64,000 nt of DNA, taken from Polyporus tsugae. Lineage: Eukaryota > Basidiomycota > Agaricomycetes > Polyporales > Polyporaceae. The position numbers and the translations under genes are program-made. The notes under the pieces were generated by a model, which worked only from the letters and a program-made list of their open reading frames with translations, made no database searches and had not been told where the DNA came from. Shown here one piece after another: positions 11,794-21,628 of this stretch. The DNA is taken from the NCBI GenBank assembly GCA_024305745.1, contig JAHRBS010000013.1:558001-622000 (forward strand), in the 5' to 3' direction. Position 1 is the first letter of the stretch; every line of letters starts with the position of its first letter.

Positions 11794-12010
11794 ACGACCG
11801 CCACAACTACTCCGTCATGGGATCGGATCACACGCCCCTAGATGAGATTCCTACAGCCGATCTTCGCAGGGTGAACTTCCTGAGCATAAACTACAGGATT
11901 ACTCACTCTATGTTCTGTTACAGGTTCAATCTCAGGAAAGTCAAGCGTTCAAGTTGGGGAAGACAAAATCCATCCCTTTCCGCCAGGAGCAGCATGCTTC
12001 AGCTGGCCAC
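11794..12010 (+). pseudogene. Truncated aldehyde dehydrogenase fragment (exons 1-2)
   Basis: The stretch matches exon 1, intron 1 and the start of exon 2 of the ALDH gene at 1995. The start codon ATG has become ACG (11794-11796). ATTTPS and PLDEIP are still readable, and exon 2 begins near 11924 with QAFKLGKTKSIPFRQEQ (intact copy: [17 protein letters not shown]). After about 12000 the match and the frame stop, so 16 of 18 exons are absent. A relic of the duplication. Confidence 0.8.
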
Positions 12011-14034
12011 ACCCGAGACTGAGTGTAGTTGGGCTGCACGGACAGGGCGTGTAGACAAAGACATGGGGCTGTGGTCCACTGGTACAATGGAGAAGGTCCT
12101 GGTTTGTATCGAGTATTAACGTATCAGAAGGGACGTTAGCAAATTTCCGAGACGTAAACGAGATGGCCGCTCACTACAGACATCTACTCTTGGACAATCT
12201 CTCATGTGCGATCCCCACCACCCAAGCCGAAGCCCAGAAGACATGAGCACCGTCCGAAGCGTGACCATGCTTGCGGAGGAAGGGAACAGGTAAGAAAGTG
12301 AAACAGGATGATACGTCTTCGCCATCTCGCATCGGAAACGTCCCGTCTGTTACTAGCCAGAAAAAGCTGTGATCCTCCCAGATCAAGTCAATAGTTGAGC
12401 CACCGAAGCTGAACAACAAGTAGACCGTTACCCACCAGTTGCCGATCGGAACGACGGATGTACACCACCGAAAGCTTTGCCGGGGTCTGAAAGGGACCAT
12501 GTTAGACGTATACAAACGGGCGAACAGCTGAGGACGTGCCGAAGTCGCACCTATGGCTGCGCAGCACATCCTCCCAGACTGAGTACCGAAATCGAAAAGT
12601 TGTTCATTGGGGCCAAGTGCTCAGAATCAAATTTGAGCGACCGGAGACAGGAGCCATAAGCGAGTGAAGACGCACCCATCTTCGTGACTTCGATGATATT
12701 GATGAACGCAAAGAAAAGCTCCCGAAGATACTCTACGACTAGCCGGCCCACAGTGAGCCAGTGCGCGAGAGCCCCTCTAGTTCCTCGGCATGTTTCTCAG
12801 AGCCAGATTTGTCGCTTGCCAGAGCCCGGCTCTTAGTCTGTCAACTGCCAGAGATGACGAAGGAAGGGCCACTTCCTGTCCCCCAACTTCCTCCTCCGCC
12901 CCACCTCCCCCTGGTTGTCGATGCGTATCCAGACACGTGTTCCGTCCGGGTCCACCCTGCAACGCATGCATCAGTTCCGGACGTGCATGTAAACGCATTG
13001 TGCTCTCACAGTTCTCCCTAGAAATCGCGATCATGAAGCTACCTAGGTGCTTTACTAGCATCACCCCAGAGCATTCCCGCGACAGCTTCAGCTCAGGCCA
13101 TCGCCGATGAGCCGACCACGATAACAAGCAACTGCCCGACACCGTCACCACCGCAACTCTCCGCGTCGCTGTCATACTTCGCGTCTCCGTGCAGGGACTC
13201 GGCGAACTGGAAACGCGTAGATTATCGCACGGACGTGTGAACCTCAACGACTGCAAAGCGTACCTGGCCAGCAATGGCCGTATGCCTCCGAACGTACTGC
13301 CATCCCTCGACGCTGACTCGGACGCCCTGCTCCTGACTCGAACAACCCCCTCGAAGTGGTCCGCCTGACACTACAGCAGCGTTCCGGATATGGCCCAGCA
13401 GTGGTGAAAACCGGCGAGCCTGTCCGCCAGCGTGCCGTACTCAACGTCCTCCTCACGGACTCCCGCCGAACGCAGCTTGTCGACGCGGGGTGAGGACAGA
13501 AGGAGTGATGAAGGGCGCACTGGACTAGATGCATCATGCATCGGCGCAACGTCCAATACTGCGTTCATTGGGCCAACTTCATCCTGCTTTTGTCGAGAAC
13601 CCATGGCGTCTTGCACCTAAGTTGCCCGGGGCCGTCCGAAAAGCTATAGATCTGTGGTGTGGTGATGTGAGGTGTATTTGGCGTTTTGTGGACGAGGTGC
13701 AAGATTAAAAAAAAAAGTTTCAGCAAAGGAAGGTGGAAACCAATGGATTGACGCAGGACATTGCGGTCGAGAGCAAGAGTAAATCGGCGCCTGTACCACA
13801 GCGCTGGTTGTCGCGCGCACACTGGCATCTCTCCCGACCGCGACCAATTGCGTACATACTGAGGCCTTCTGAGACTCGAAGCGTTGGACCTTTTACAAAA
13901 ATGATATCGACAATCTGAACAACATTAGGATCACAGTCTCGCATAAGTACAGAATAAAGATGGTCTACGGATGAAAAGGGAGGGGGTAGTGCCGGAACGT
14001 CACTGCGGGAAGTAACTACAGCGACTATCAATGT
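12011..14034. other. Region without a supported gene
   Basis: Minus-strand frames at 12174-12569 and 12551-12751 contain hydrophobic runs (VYLLFSFGGSTIDLIW, LFFAFINIIEV) that may be remains of a membrane-protein gene. On plus, 13101-13600 has protein-like text broken by stops. None can be assigned. A short A-tract lies near 13707-13716. Confidence 0.35.
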
Positions 14035-14215
14035 GTGACACATTGAAACTCCGAAATCATTGTATAGAACATTGAAAAAAGCCACAGTTGAAATCACTGT
14101 GTGCCATAAGCGCCCAATAGAACAGCGATTTTCGACGTGTGCCTTCAGCGCGACAGTGAAAGTCATGGTCCCCCCGTTTCCGACACAATGGTTTTCGCTG
14201 TATTAAACAGTGGTA
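14035..14215 (-). repeat. Small palindromic element, inverted copy
   Basis: The reverse complement of this stretch shares several blocks, in the same order, with 16310-16560. These include CACAGTGATTT, CAATGTTCTATACAATGATTTC (copy 2: CAATGTTCCATACATTGATTTC) and GAAAACCATTGTG (copy 2: GAAAACCGTTGTG). No coding capacity. It looks like a MITE-like, hairpin-rich repeat. Confidence 0.6.
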
Positions 14216-16309
14216 CAGGTTGACCCTCCCCAGCATGTTGGAGCATCCGTAGGGGTCTTCTGGCCTCCATCGTCGCGCGAGGGCTCGGAGTGATATAACC
14301 GTCACCCGCCGTGAGCTCCCAGTCGTGGCTCGGGCGCCAACGCTGGTTGGCAGACTACTGCGCGGAAAGGAGTCAATGTATTAGACAACAGCAATTTGTC
14401 TGTACCTGCAGTTTGATTCCTTACACGTGTCGTACAAACTTCCCAGATGTATGTGGTAAGAGCCCGTGGTATACTTACAGTCTTACACCACCTCGCGAGC
14501 AGGGGCGCCTATCTACCTTCCTTTTAAGTAGTAAAGTCTGTGACGTCATATCTGTCAGCATGTCGACTGTCGCGAACCGTTGAAGTCAGGTTGAAGTCGT
14601 TCTTGTCTTCCTACCACCATGTCATCCCCTGGCTCTAGCTACACCCTTCTGCGATTCTTTTTCTCTCTATATTGGACTCTGACTCTTGCCGCGAGATGGA
14701 ACGTGACCCACTATAACATCGTCAGCTCGAAGCACAGGCTTCATGTACAAGAACCAGCCATCAACCCAGATCCGCAACCTGTCTTCCATCGTACCCAGCT
14801 CCGCATGTCAGATAACACAGCATACAGGTGAGTTTTGCGATTATAACGGGTGGATACACATGCGTTCAGACGTCTGGGTGACCGGACGAGGAGGTTAGGT
14901 GACTGTATGCGCTGGTGCGGGATGTTGTTTTGATTAATATGGTGAGTTCGCCGAGCACCCTCATGAGTATGATACATGCGCCATTATCCTTCATATTACC
15001 CCCAGTTTTGCTAGGCCTGAACGTGCGGGATCATTCCCTGTCATGTTCTCTAGGTCGCGCCAAGTCCCGGTTTGTCCTCAATGACTCACCTTCGCACTTG
15101 GTCGGCCATCAGAGCGTCGCTCATCGTGGCCTCCCACTCCTTCGTCCTGTTAAGGGTGATGCGAGCAAGCGCCTCGTTGTGGGGCCTAACAGGGCACCTT
15201 GGCGGCAGTGCAATGCTGTCGCCATTCGACCCAAGCTGCTTCCTTCTCGTCGGACTGGGATCCTCCGCTACATTGCAGTTATGTAAGAGGTGGGTATGAG
15301 GCTGGCTCGGACAGTAGGCAGATGATGTTCTCCGAGGGACTGTTCATTAAGGTACGTTCACTCAGTGATATCTTGTTTTTAGGTTTGATCACGTTGCCGT
15401 CCTACCCTCCCCGACGGCGGCGACGTTATCAATGTGCTCCTCCACCACCCGTCCTACCCTACACCCCAATCGAAACGGACCTGTCGCAGGGCAACACAAT
15501 TTCAAGAGCAATAAGTGATGTTAGCACGGTGAGGACTGTGAACTCTATGCGCGCATGAGGCAGGGGCTCGTACACGTTTCGGCACACACCGAGTGGCCAG
15601 TAGACGCGCTCGAGGATTGCGTTAGTCCCATTTCGACGTTTCTCGCGTGTTCTTCCACACTGACACTCTCTTCCAGTCGCTATTGATGCTTCACTGCACT
15701 GTGGAGTCCCTCGAGGTCGAGTCAAAGCCCTTTGGCATGGCCGCTTCTCCCCCGACCAGGTCGACCGCCTCTGCAAGCGCGTGAACGCCAACTCGCACAA
15801 TCTTGAAGGCGATGTTCACCGGAAAGGTAGCCAGCGTGATCGAGAAGCATCCACGGTTGGTGCGTCGCGTCCATTTTTCACGCTCGGCATGCATCTACTG
15901 ATGGGCGGTCAGATAGATAACAGCATGTGGCACGAACTGCGGGTCGTGCTACACAACCGGCGGAATACGCTGCTGACGCGGGCTGTGGAGAGTCTGTGGA
16001 GTCCGTCGCGACGTCAGCCCATTGACACCTCCCGCCTGACGGACGCGCTCACTACGCTTCTTCCACCGCCACCAGTCCTGCCTCGCCGTCATCTGCGACA
16101 TCCTCCTTCAGTCCCCGCGTCCAACCCAGCCACCCCTCGCTGCACACCGTTGCCTACTTGATGACGCCATGCCGAGTAAGTTCTGATATGCTACGCTTGC
16201 AGTTCTTAGTCCCCTATGTCGTAGCTTCGAGCCAATATAAGTAGTTGCTTGTACATCTTGAACCATACATGACTGCGTGAATACCGGGACCCATGACCTC
16301 TGTTTGATA
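14216..16309. other. Region without a supported gene
   Basis: A plus-strand frame 14619-14831 ends at a plausible donor, and open frames around 14915-15300 and 15781-16161 follow. They do not join into a recognisable protein. Possibly a decayed gene. Confidence 0.35.
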
Positions 16310-16560
16310 CATGGAAAACCGTTGTGCGGGACAATGAAAAACAATGTTCAAAGTACTGTTAGATACAAGGAAAATCACTGTTGCGAACAGCGAAAAGGGC
16401 TGTCAAAAGGGCATAATCCAATGTATTTGACATTTATTTTTCGCTGTTCTACACATTGGTTTTCGACAGCTAAAATCACTGTTCCCACAGTGATTTTCAA
16501 TGTTCCATACATTGATTTCTCCGCTGTTCTACACATTGCAAATCATTGTACTTTCTTCCC
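16310..16560 (+). repeat. Small palindromic element with a perfect 11-bp hairpin
   Basis: AT-rich stretch with a perfect inverted repeat AAAATCACTGT / ACAGTGATTTT at 16472-16482 and 16487-16497 (4-nt loop). AAAATCACTGTT also occurs near 16371. GCTGTTCTACACATTG occurs twice, near 16443 and 16516. Related in inverted orientation to 14035-14215. Probably a MITE-like non-autonomous element; no target duplication was identified. Confidence 0.6.
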
Positions 16561-16852
16561 GCAGTGACGTCTGGAGTGGCAACCCGTCTCCGATGCACTC
16601 TTCCGAAATGCCTCCGCCACGAATGAGGCGCATACCAAACTCAAACTCCGTTACGCACCACGCTGTACGCCGTATGTAGGTGCAATTTACTTCTGACGGA
16701 ACCGTCATCTGACATCTACTATCCAGAAAAGCAGGATAGACGAATCGTCACTGCACCACAGGGATGACGTGCATGCAGCCCGATAGAAAACAACAGGTGT
16801 GCATACATTGAGTTGAGATCATCCTGTACATTGTATAACATGATACAGAGGT
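16561..16852. other. Spacer downstream of family member B
   Basis: About 0.3 kb between the palindromic element and the stop of the gene on minus. No gene seen. Confidence 0.4.
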
Positions 16853-18426
16853 TCAAAGCAAGGATTCAATATCCACTGTCGACACGATAAGAAACAAAGT
16901 GAGGAGGAGTGGTGAAGGTGTATAACTCACTAAGTAAACGCAACGCGGCCCGCTCTGTCCAGTCGTCTAAGCTCCTAACGAGCACGAACTCCAACAGACG
17001 CATATCCACGAGGGTGGAATTGCGGTAACATGTCGTTATACCTGCGCCCGGCAGGACATTTTGCGCGACAAGTGTCCGCGACTGAGGCAAACTGGCCATC
17101 GAGCCATTCCGCCGCTTCGTCCGTCCAAACCTCTTCGCGCCGATCATAGTGCGGGCCAGTGTGCATGCATTTGACGTACTACAAGAGACACTGGTTCAGT
17201 GCGTCCGGCACGGGCGGAACTGCGAGTCTAAGTCCATGGGCACAACACACGCACCTTGTCATACACCTCCCACCGAATGCCCTCCAACCCCTCCGGACCC
17301 AGGCCGTGCGCGTCGATGACCTCGATCAAGGTGGCGAACAAACTCTCGAGGTAGTCTCCGCTCCATTCGTAATAGTCAAACGGTTCCCCCGCTCTACCGT
17401 ATCCCGAGACGAACGTCAGGCCGGGAACATCATCGTGTCCCTAACCCGGCCCCCCCTCAGGCAGGTTCGCCGCCTCGGCAAGCACCACCCTGACCTTGTC
17501 CACGCTCGCTGATGATGGGAGCGGCTCTGTGGGTCGCGGAGGGTATGTCGGTGCCAGTACTAGCGCGTCCTTCATCGGACCTTCCCTGTCTTTGTCGCGC
17601 ATGAAGAAGCCGGGACCGCCGAACGCACTTGCCTCCCATCGTCGATTGCCGAGAGCGCTTTATTGTAGGCGGTCCAGAGCCACGGCGCCATCTGATTCTT
17701 GACGTTCAACAGTGTTGGGGACTTCCCTACGTAGGGATCGACAGGGCCGAGCCGGGATGTGCTAGGTTTGAGGCTGACGATGGACACCACGCCGCGTGGG
17801 TCCTCGTAGGTTCTTGGTTGTGTAAAGTGGGCATGGGGACCATTCTTCTTGAGGTACGACTCCCGCCACTTCGCAAGACTTCGTACGTGATGGTCAATAC
17901 GAACCAAGGAGTACACCAGGTAGTAGAGTCACTTACTACTTGTCGAACGCCTCCGGTCCCCCATGTCTCTCCCAAGCCCTTCGTTTGATATCTCGTTCCT
18001 TGTAAATGTACATGGGCCGGACGAGCCTTCCCTGAACGACTGTCCTAGGTGTGTCGCAAAAGACCATCAGCCTCAGAGAAAGAGACGGGGGTAGTTAGCG
18101 CACTGTTCGGTCTGGAACGGTATCCCCTCGAAGTCGGGCTTCTTCAGCCGATACTGCTTTTCTGCATCGCCCTTTGTGATCTGACCAGTGCATATGGTCC
18201 ATGGCGAATGAGACGTGCGTCAAACGAGTGAATATTCACGTACCGTATCAGAGTCCTTCAGTTTGGAAGCGCACCATTGAGAAGGATCACTAGCGGCGGA
18301 GGTGCTTGCACCGGCGGAAGTACTTGCACCCTGATCTCCATCAGTTTGTGTCTGTGCTGTACGGCCCTTCTTGACACTTTGCGCGTGCTTGCGAGTCGTA
18401 CTACTCTTCGCAGTTGCCTTCGGCAT
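16853..18426 (-). CDS. Unrecognised protein family, apparently intact member B
   Basis: Nine exons on minus (18244-18426, 18104-18180, 17937-18044, 17633-17878, 17495-17585, 17255-17440, 17042-17178, 16931-16974, 16853-16875) give 364 residues. The N-terminus is Ser/Thr/Lys-rich and polar (MPKATAKSSTTRKHAQSVKK). It is followed by KQYRLKKPDFEGIP, MYIYKERDIKRRAWERHGG, KYLAKWRESYLKKNG, a Pro-rich linker, FDYYEWSGDYLESLFATLIE, and WTDEAAEWLDGQ with Cys residues after it. The model needs one GC-AG intron (17586-17632, 47 nt, donor GCAAGT) and a 54-nt intron at 17441-17494; without them there is a frameshift and a TAG. Decayed relatives are at 4984-6100 and at both sides of the retrotransposon. No known domain recognised; probably soluble and helical. 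Confidence 0.6.
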
Positions 18427-19573
18427 GCCCTGTCAATGTCCCAACACTCATGCTCAGTACCTAGACATCTGCGATATGATACGATGCCTATTAACCAGGT
18501 ATAGGAGGTCAGATGTCGCGGCCGACCGGGTGAGTTGTTTGGGTTTGGGGCCTGCACAAGGATTCAAACGAGATCGAGGCGGGTATACATAAATACGAGA
18601 GACAGATAGCACTGACCGCTGCCACATGACGTCAGCACACTCCCACGCTGCGGCCCAGATGCGGACCTGCCGGGGGACGAGACTCGGTGAGCCATGTGAA
18701 GGCTGGCGAGGAATGAGTCTACTTGCTTAGTAACTGGCATCATCGGGAGACATGCCTTGGTACCTGGGAATAGCAAAGATTTACCCGCACGTAGGAATGT
18801 TCATATGACGCTAACCATTCCAAATGCCATTCTGGGCCAGCCGCGCACGCAACCGAATTCAGTATGAAGTAGGAGAAACGTCTAGGTAACGCCGCAGTTG
18901 CCAGTACATCGAAGCAATACGTTGTCTGGGAAACCAAGGACGGACCAGGAGGGGGTATGTATATGGTGCCAAATCCAGGACAACCGTTGAACAAGTTCTG
19001 CTGGGCGATGACCTAGGCGATGGAGTCAGGCCGGATCATCGCGACGGAATTAGGGAGGTGTGGACCTCTTCCGTCGAGCGATGGTCGACATGATGGAATC
19101 CGGCTGAATCAGAGTTCCCTGCGCGAATGGACGGACATGGACGTCTTGGCCGGGGTACACCACTCCTGCTATGCGTCGATCATCAAGCTAGCTTCTGTAC
19201 TGTAAATTATGAAGTGACTCGCACATTATTGAACAGAACGTAGAGCTCTGTCTCCTTGCTCAGGCACTCGTCCCGGAACGCAGATTGCTTGACGGAAGAT
19301 AGGTTTCCTCGAGCGTACGTTGAGATCCTTAAAGTTGTTGGAGCCGGTCTAGATCTTCGTGACCTATGCCTACACATCGAAAATAACAACATGAGACTGA
19401 CGGCGAAGAGTAGGGAAAAGCAAACGGAAAACGCACCTCAGGAAAAACTTCCTCCGATTTGTGGTGAATAAGAACAATGTATTACTTTCTCAACGACTCG
19501 GATTCCATTGGAGGAACAGAAGTGATGTTAGCCAGACTACGCCGCGAGCTGTCGGTCAAGGATGACCACTTAC
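18427..19573. other. Region without a supported gene
   Basis: Minus-strand text at 18740-18994 (CFDVLATAALPRRFSYF) and plus frames at 19020-19471 do not resemble known proteins. It may contain 3' parts of the disrupted gene C, which is on minus and ends in this direction. Confidence 0.35.
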
Positions 19574-19734
19574 CGTAGATACTCCTGAACATTCTCGCGC
19601 AGACAAGCCTTAACACGACCATGTCCTGGCGCATTCCCCAAACGGCAGCGCTCCATTGAGTTTCCTACCGGACGGCAGAAAGCGCACTTCGTGCAGGAGC
19701 CGCAGACACAGCCCACGCGCTGGCCGTCCAGCCA

Positions 19735-19739
19735 CTCCG
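19735..19739. repeat. Target-site duplication, left (CTCCG)
   Basis: CTCCG directly before the TG of the 5' LTR, repeated at 26921-26925 directly after the CA of the 3' LTR. Five bp is the usual duplication size for Ty3-type integrases. Confidence 0.9.
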
Positions 19740-19933
19740 TGTTACGATACGACTTCTATGATTAGTAATACCACCTGTAACGACCTGTACAACCTGCCCT
19801 GAAGCACCTGGTCCGTGCGCAGGCTCCAATACAATATATAAACCCCTCGAAGCTGCGGTAATTCCCCAGCTTCAAGTTGGTCTTTAGTCCCCCAGTCTTT
19901 CGCTTATTGCTAGCGTGAGGTCTGACCTTATCA
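19740..19933 (+). repeat. 5' LTR (194 bp)
   Basis: Begins TGTTACG and ends TTATCA. Identical in length to the 3' LTR and different at one site (A at 19874, G at 26861). Contains a TATA box near 19836 and the inferred transcript start about 33 nt further on. Confidence 0.97.
19834..19878 (+). promoter_or_regulatory. LTR promoter: TATA box and predicted transcript start / self-primer
   Basis: TATATAA lies about 33 nt before AGCTTCAAGTT (19868-19878), a typical distance for a Pol II start. In the 3' LTR the same 11 nt read AGCTTCGAGTT (26855-26865) and are the exact complement of the PBS at 19935-19945. By analogy with Tf1 the transcript's 5' end would be the primer. The start site is inferred. 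Confidence 0.6.
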
Positions 19934-19934
19934 T

Positions 19935-19945
19935 AACTCGAAGCT
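19935..19945 (+). promoter_or_regulatory. Primer binding site (self-priming type)
   Basis: AACTCGAAGCT starts two bases after the LTR end. It does not show the TGG expected for tRNA 3' ends. Its reverse complement AGCTTCGAGTT occurs in the LTR at the predicted transcript start. Confidence 0.75.
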
Positions 19946-20553
19946 ACCCTTCCTCGACCTACGGCGCACCGTCTTCGTTGCCAACCGTGGCGTCCTCATC
20001 ATCCTCCACTTCTCTCCCCGTCCCGAACCCTCCGCTTGTCGTGCGTCTCGCCGACGGCACCACCCACCACCTCGTCCCTATATACACCCTCACCAACTCG
20101 TCGCCGCCGTCTCCGTCGTCGACACCACCTATCCCAATTCCGCCCCCGCACCTTCGTCACTGATCCCCAAGTCCCCTTATCAACCCAGACTCCGATTCCG
20201 ACTCCGCCACCGCCGTAGATTCTGACTCTGACTCCGACTCAGACGCCGGCGTCCCCGTTCACATCGCCGTATCCCGACACGTCAATCCCGCGCACGCCAC
20301 CTTTATCCAAACAAGGGTCAACACCCCGCTGTTCCAAGGAACAGAAGTCACGGCGTACGTCCCACGCTCCCTTTACTCCGTCCTTCCCGGACACATCATC
20401 TTCCGCTTCCCCGCCACCCCAACAACTCCCGCCTACTCTCTTTACGGCATCATCGCATCCACACAACCCACCTATTGGGTATTTCACATTTCCCTTATAC
20501 CTTACGTTATCGACCAGACCGCTATTCTACACGTGTCCATTCCAACCGAGTAG
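19946..20553 (+). other. Leader open frame of the retrotransposon with one internal stop
   Basis: One frame stays open from the LTR boundary to a TAG at 20551-20553 except for a TGA at 20161-20163. The text is protein-like: LVVRLADGTTHHLVP, Pro/Ser-rich stretches, a run of Ser-Asp pairs, then VPVHIAVSRHVNPAHATFIQ and IPYVIDQTAILHVSIP. There is no convincing ATG at its start. It matches no domain I know. It could be a former accessory reading frame, part of a spliced gag leader, or chance in a low-complexity sequence. Confidence 0.4.
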
Positions 20554-20674
20554 TCAGTGACCACGTGTCACAACTCGGCGCAGGAGACCCCGGTTAGCCA
20601 TACCGCGGTAAAACTGCTAGTGTAACCTACATCTCGTCACGTACGCTTACCTATACCTTCTTTGCATTTAGTAA

Positions 20675-21628
20675 ATGGACCCTTGGGATCTGCTGCTTGA
20701 ATCGTATCCAACTCCGTCTCCATCCCCTCCACCGGTCGTCCGCGCTATAAACGCGCGGGAAGCTAGGGCAACACGGCTTGCGCAGGACAGCGGCACTGTC
20801 AATTCCAGAAATCAGACGGCGTCCGAGTTGACGCACACCTCTCCGACGGTGATCTCCACCAGTGCCACAAACAACCGTGTCCTAACCGGTACCACAGCCA
20901 GAACCCCATCGCCTTCCAACTCCCAGAATACATCCCAATCCCGCGCGAACCGCCACCGGAACCAACAGCTCCGGTACCTGGAACAACTCACACAAGAACT
21001 CGTGCGCGTCAGCCGACCCCTGAGCCCGTTGCACGCCCCGGAAGTCCGTACCCACGCACCCGTCCAGAACGCCAGCGAGAACCTACCCCACCTGTCGTCC
21101 ACATCCCCATCCCCGTCCAAGCTGCGGGATCCACGGAAGCGTCCCCGGTCGCCGGAAGTAGCCGATTCGAATACCGAGAACTCCCGGAAGAACCCTCGCC
21201 TCCAACAGACTCAGACGACAATCAGGAGCCTTCCAGACGTCATAGATCTGACTCAGACGGATTCATCCGTGCCCTCGAGAACCTCGGTCTCCGCGCTTCC
21301 CCCACGACCACAGGATCCTTACCCGCTTCCCAAAACCCCATCCAACCTCCCGTCCAAACCACCGGCATCAGCCAACCACCCCGCGCTCATCAAGCAATGG
21401 CGCAAACATTTTCATTCGACGCGGCAATGCAAGCGTGGATCTCGGGGGAGATCGCAAACTTCATCGCGGCAACCCAACCCCAACGCGGAGGTAGGAACCA
21501 CGCCCTGCCTAGACTCGCCCAGCCCGAGTACTTCGACGGCCTCAGCCCAGACTTCGAACAATGGAAGTCTGACGTCCAGGTCTACGTGGCCGGCCTGGAC
21601 AAAGATCCAGCAATATCTGCCGTCTTAG
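20675..21628 (+). CDS. Retrotransposon upstream ORF (317 codons), overlaps gag
   Basis: ATG at 20675, three bases after a good splice-acceptor-like TTTGCATTTAG. Protein starts MDPWDLLLESYPTPSPSPPP and is Ser/Thr/Pro-rich, with a basic patch RDPRKRPRSPE and SLPDVIDLTQTD, which resembles a SUMO-interaction motif. It overlaps the 5' part of the gag frame by 232 nt (from the gag ATG) and a longer open stretch in that frame by about 860 nt. No known domain. Could be an extra protein or a gag N-terminal extension reached by frameshifting or splicing. Confidence 0.45.
   Translation: MDPWDLLLESYPTPSPSPPPVVRAINAREARATRLAQDSGTVNSRNQTASELTHTSPTVISTSATNNRVLTGTTARTPSPSNSQNTSQSRANRHRNQQLRYLEQLTQELVRVSRPLSPLHAPEVRTHAPVQNASENLPHLSSTSPSPSKLRDPRKRPRSPEVADSNTENSRKNPRLQQTQTTIRSLPDVIDLTQTDSSVPSRTSVSALPPRPQDPYPLPKTPSNLPSKPPASANHPALIKQWRKHFHSTRQCKRGSRGRSQTSSRQPNPNAEVGTTPCLDSPSPSTSTASAQTSNNGSLTSRSTWPAWTKIQQYLPS

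Larger units (their letters stand above)
9968..12010 (+). repeat. Segmental duplication, right copy
   Basis: Counterpart of 1-2297: a DUF6534 gene on minus, a related spacer, then the first two exons of ALDH on plus. Similarity on the ALDH side stops inside exon 2 near 12000, marking the breakpoint. On the other side the DUF6534 gene continues to 9113, beyond what copy 1 shows in this window. Confidence 0.8.

Noticed and set aside
12790..13110. Possible Zn2Cys6 DNA-binding motif (CNACISSGRACKR)
   Set aside because: Only the second half of the cluster is visible; the first Cys pairs and basic spacer are missing and the frame is short.
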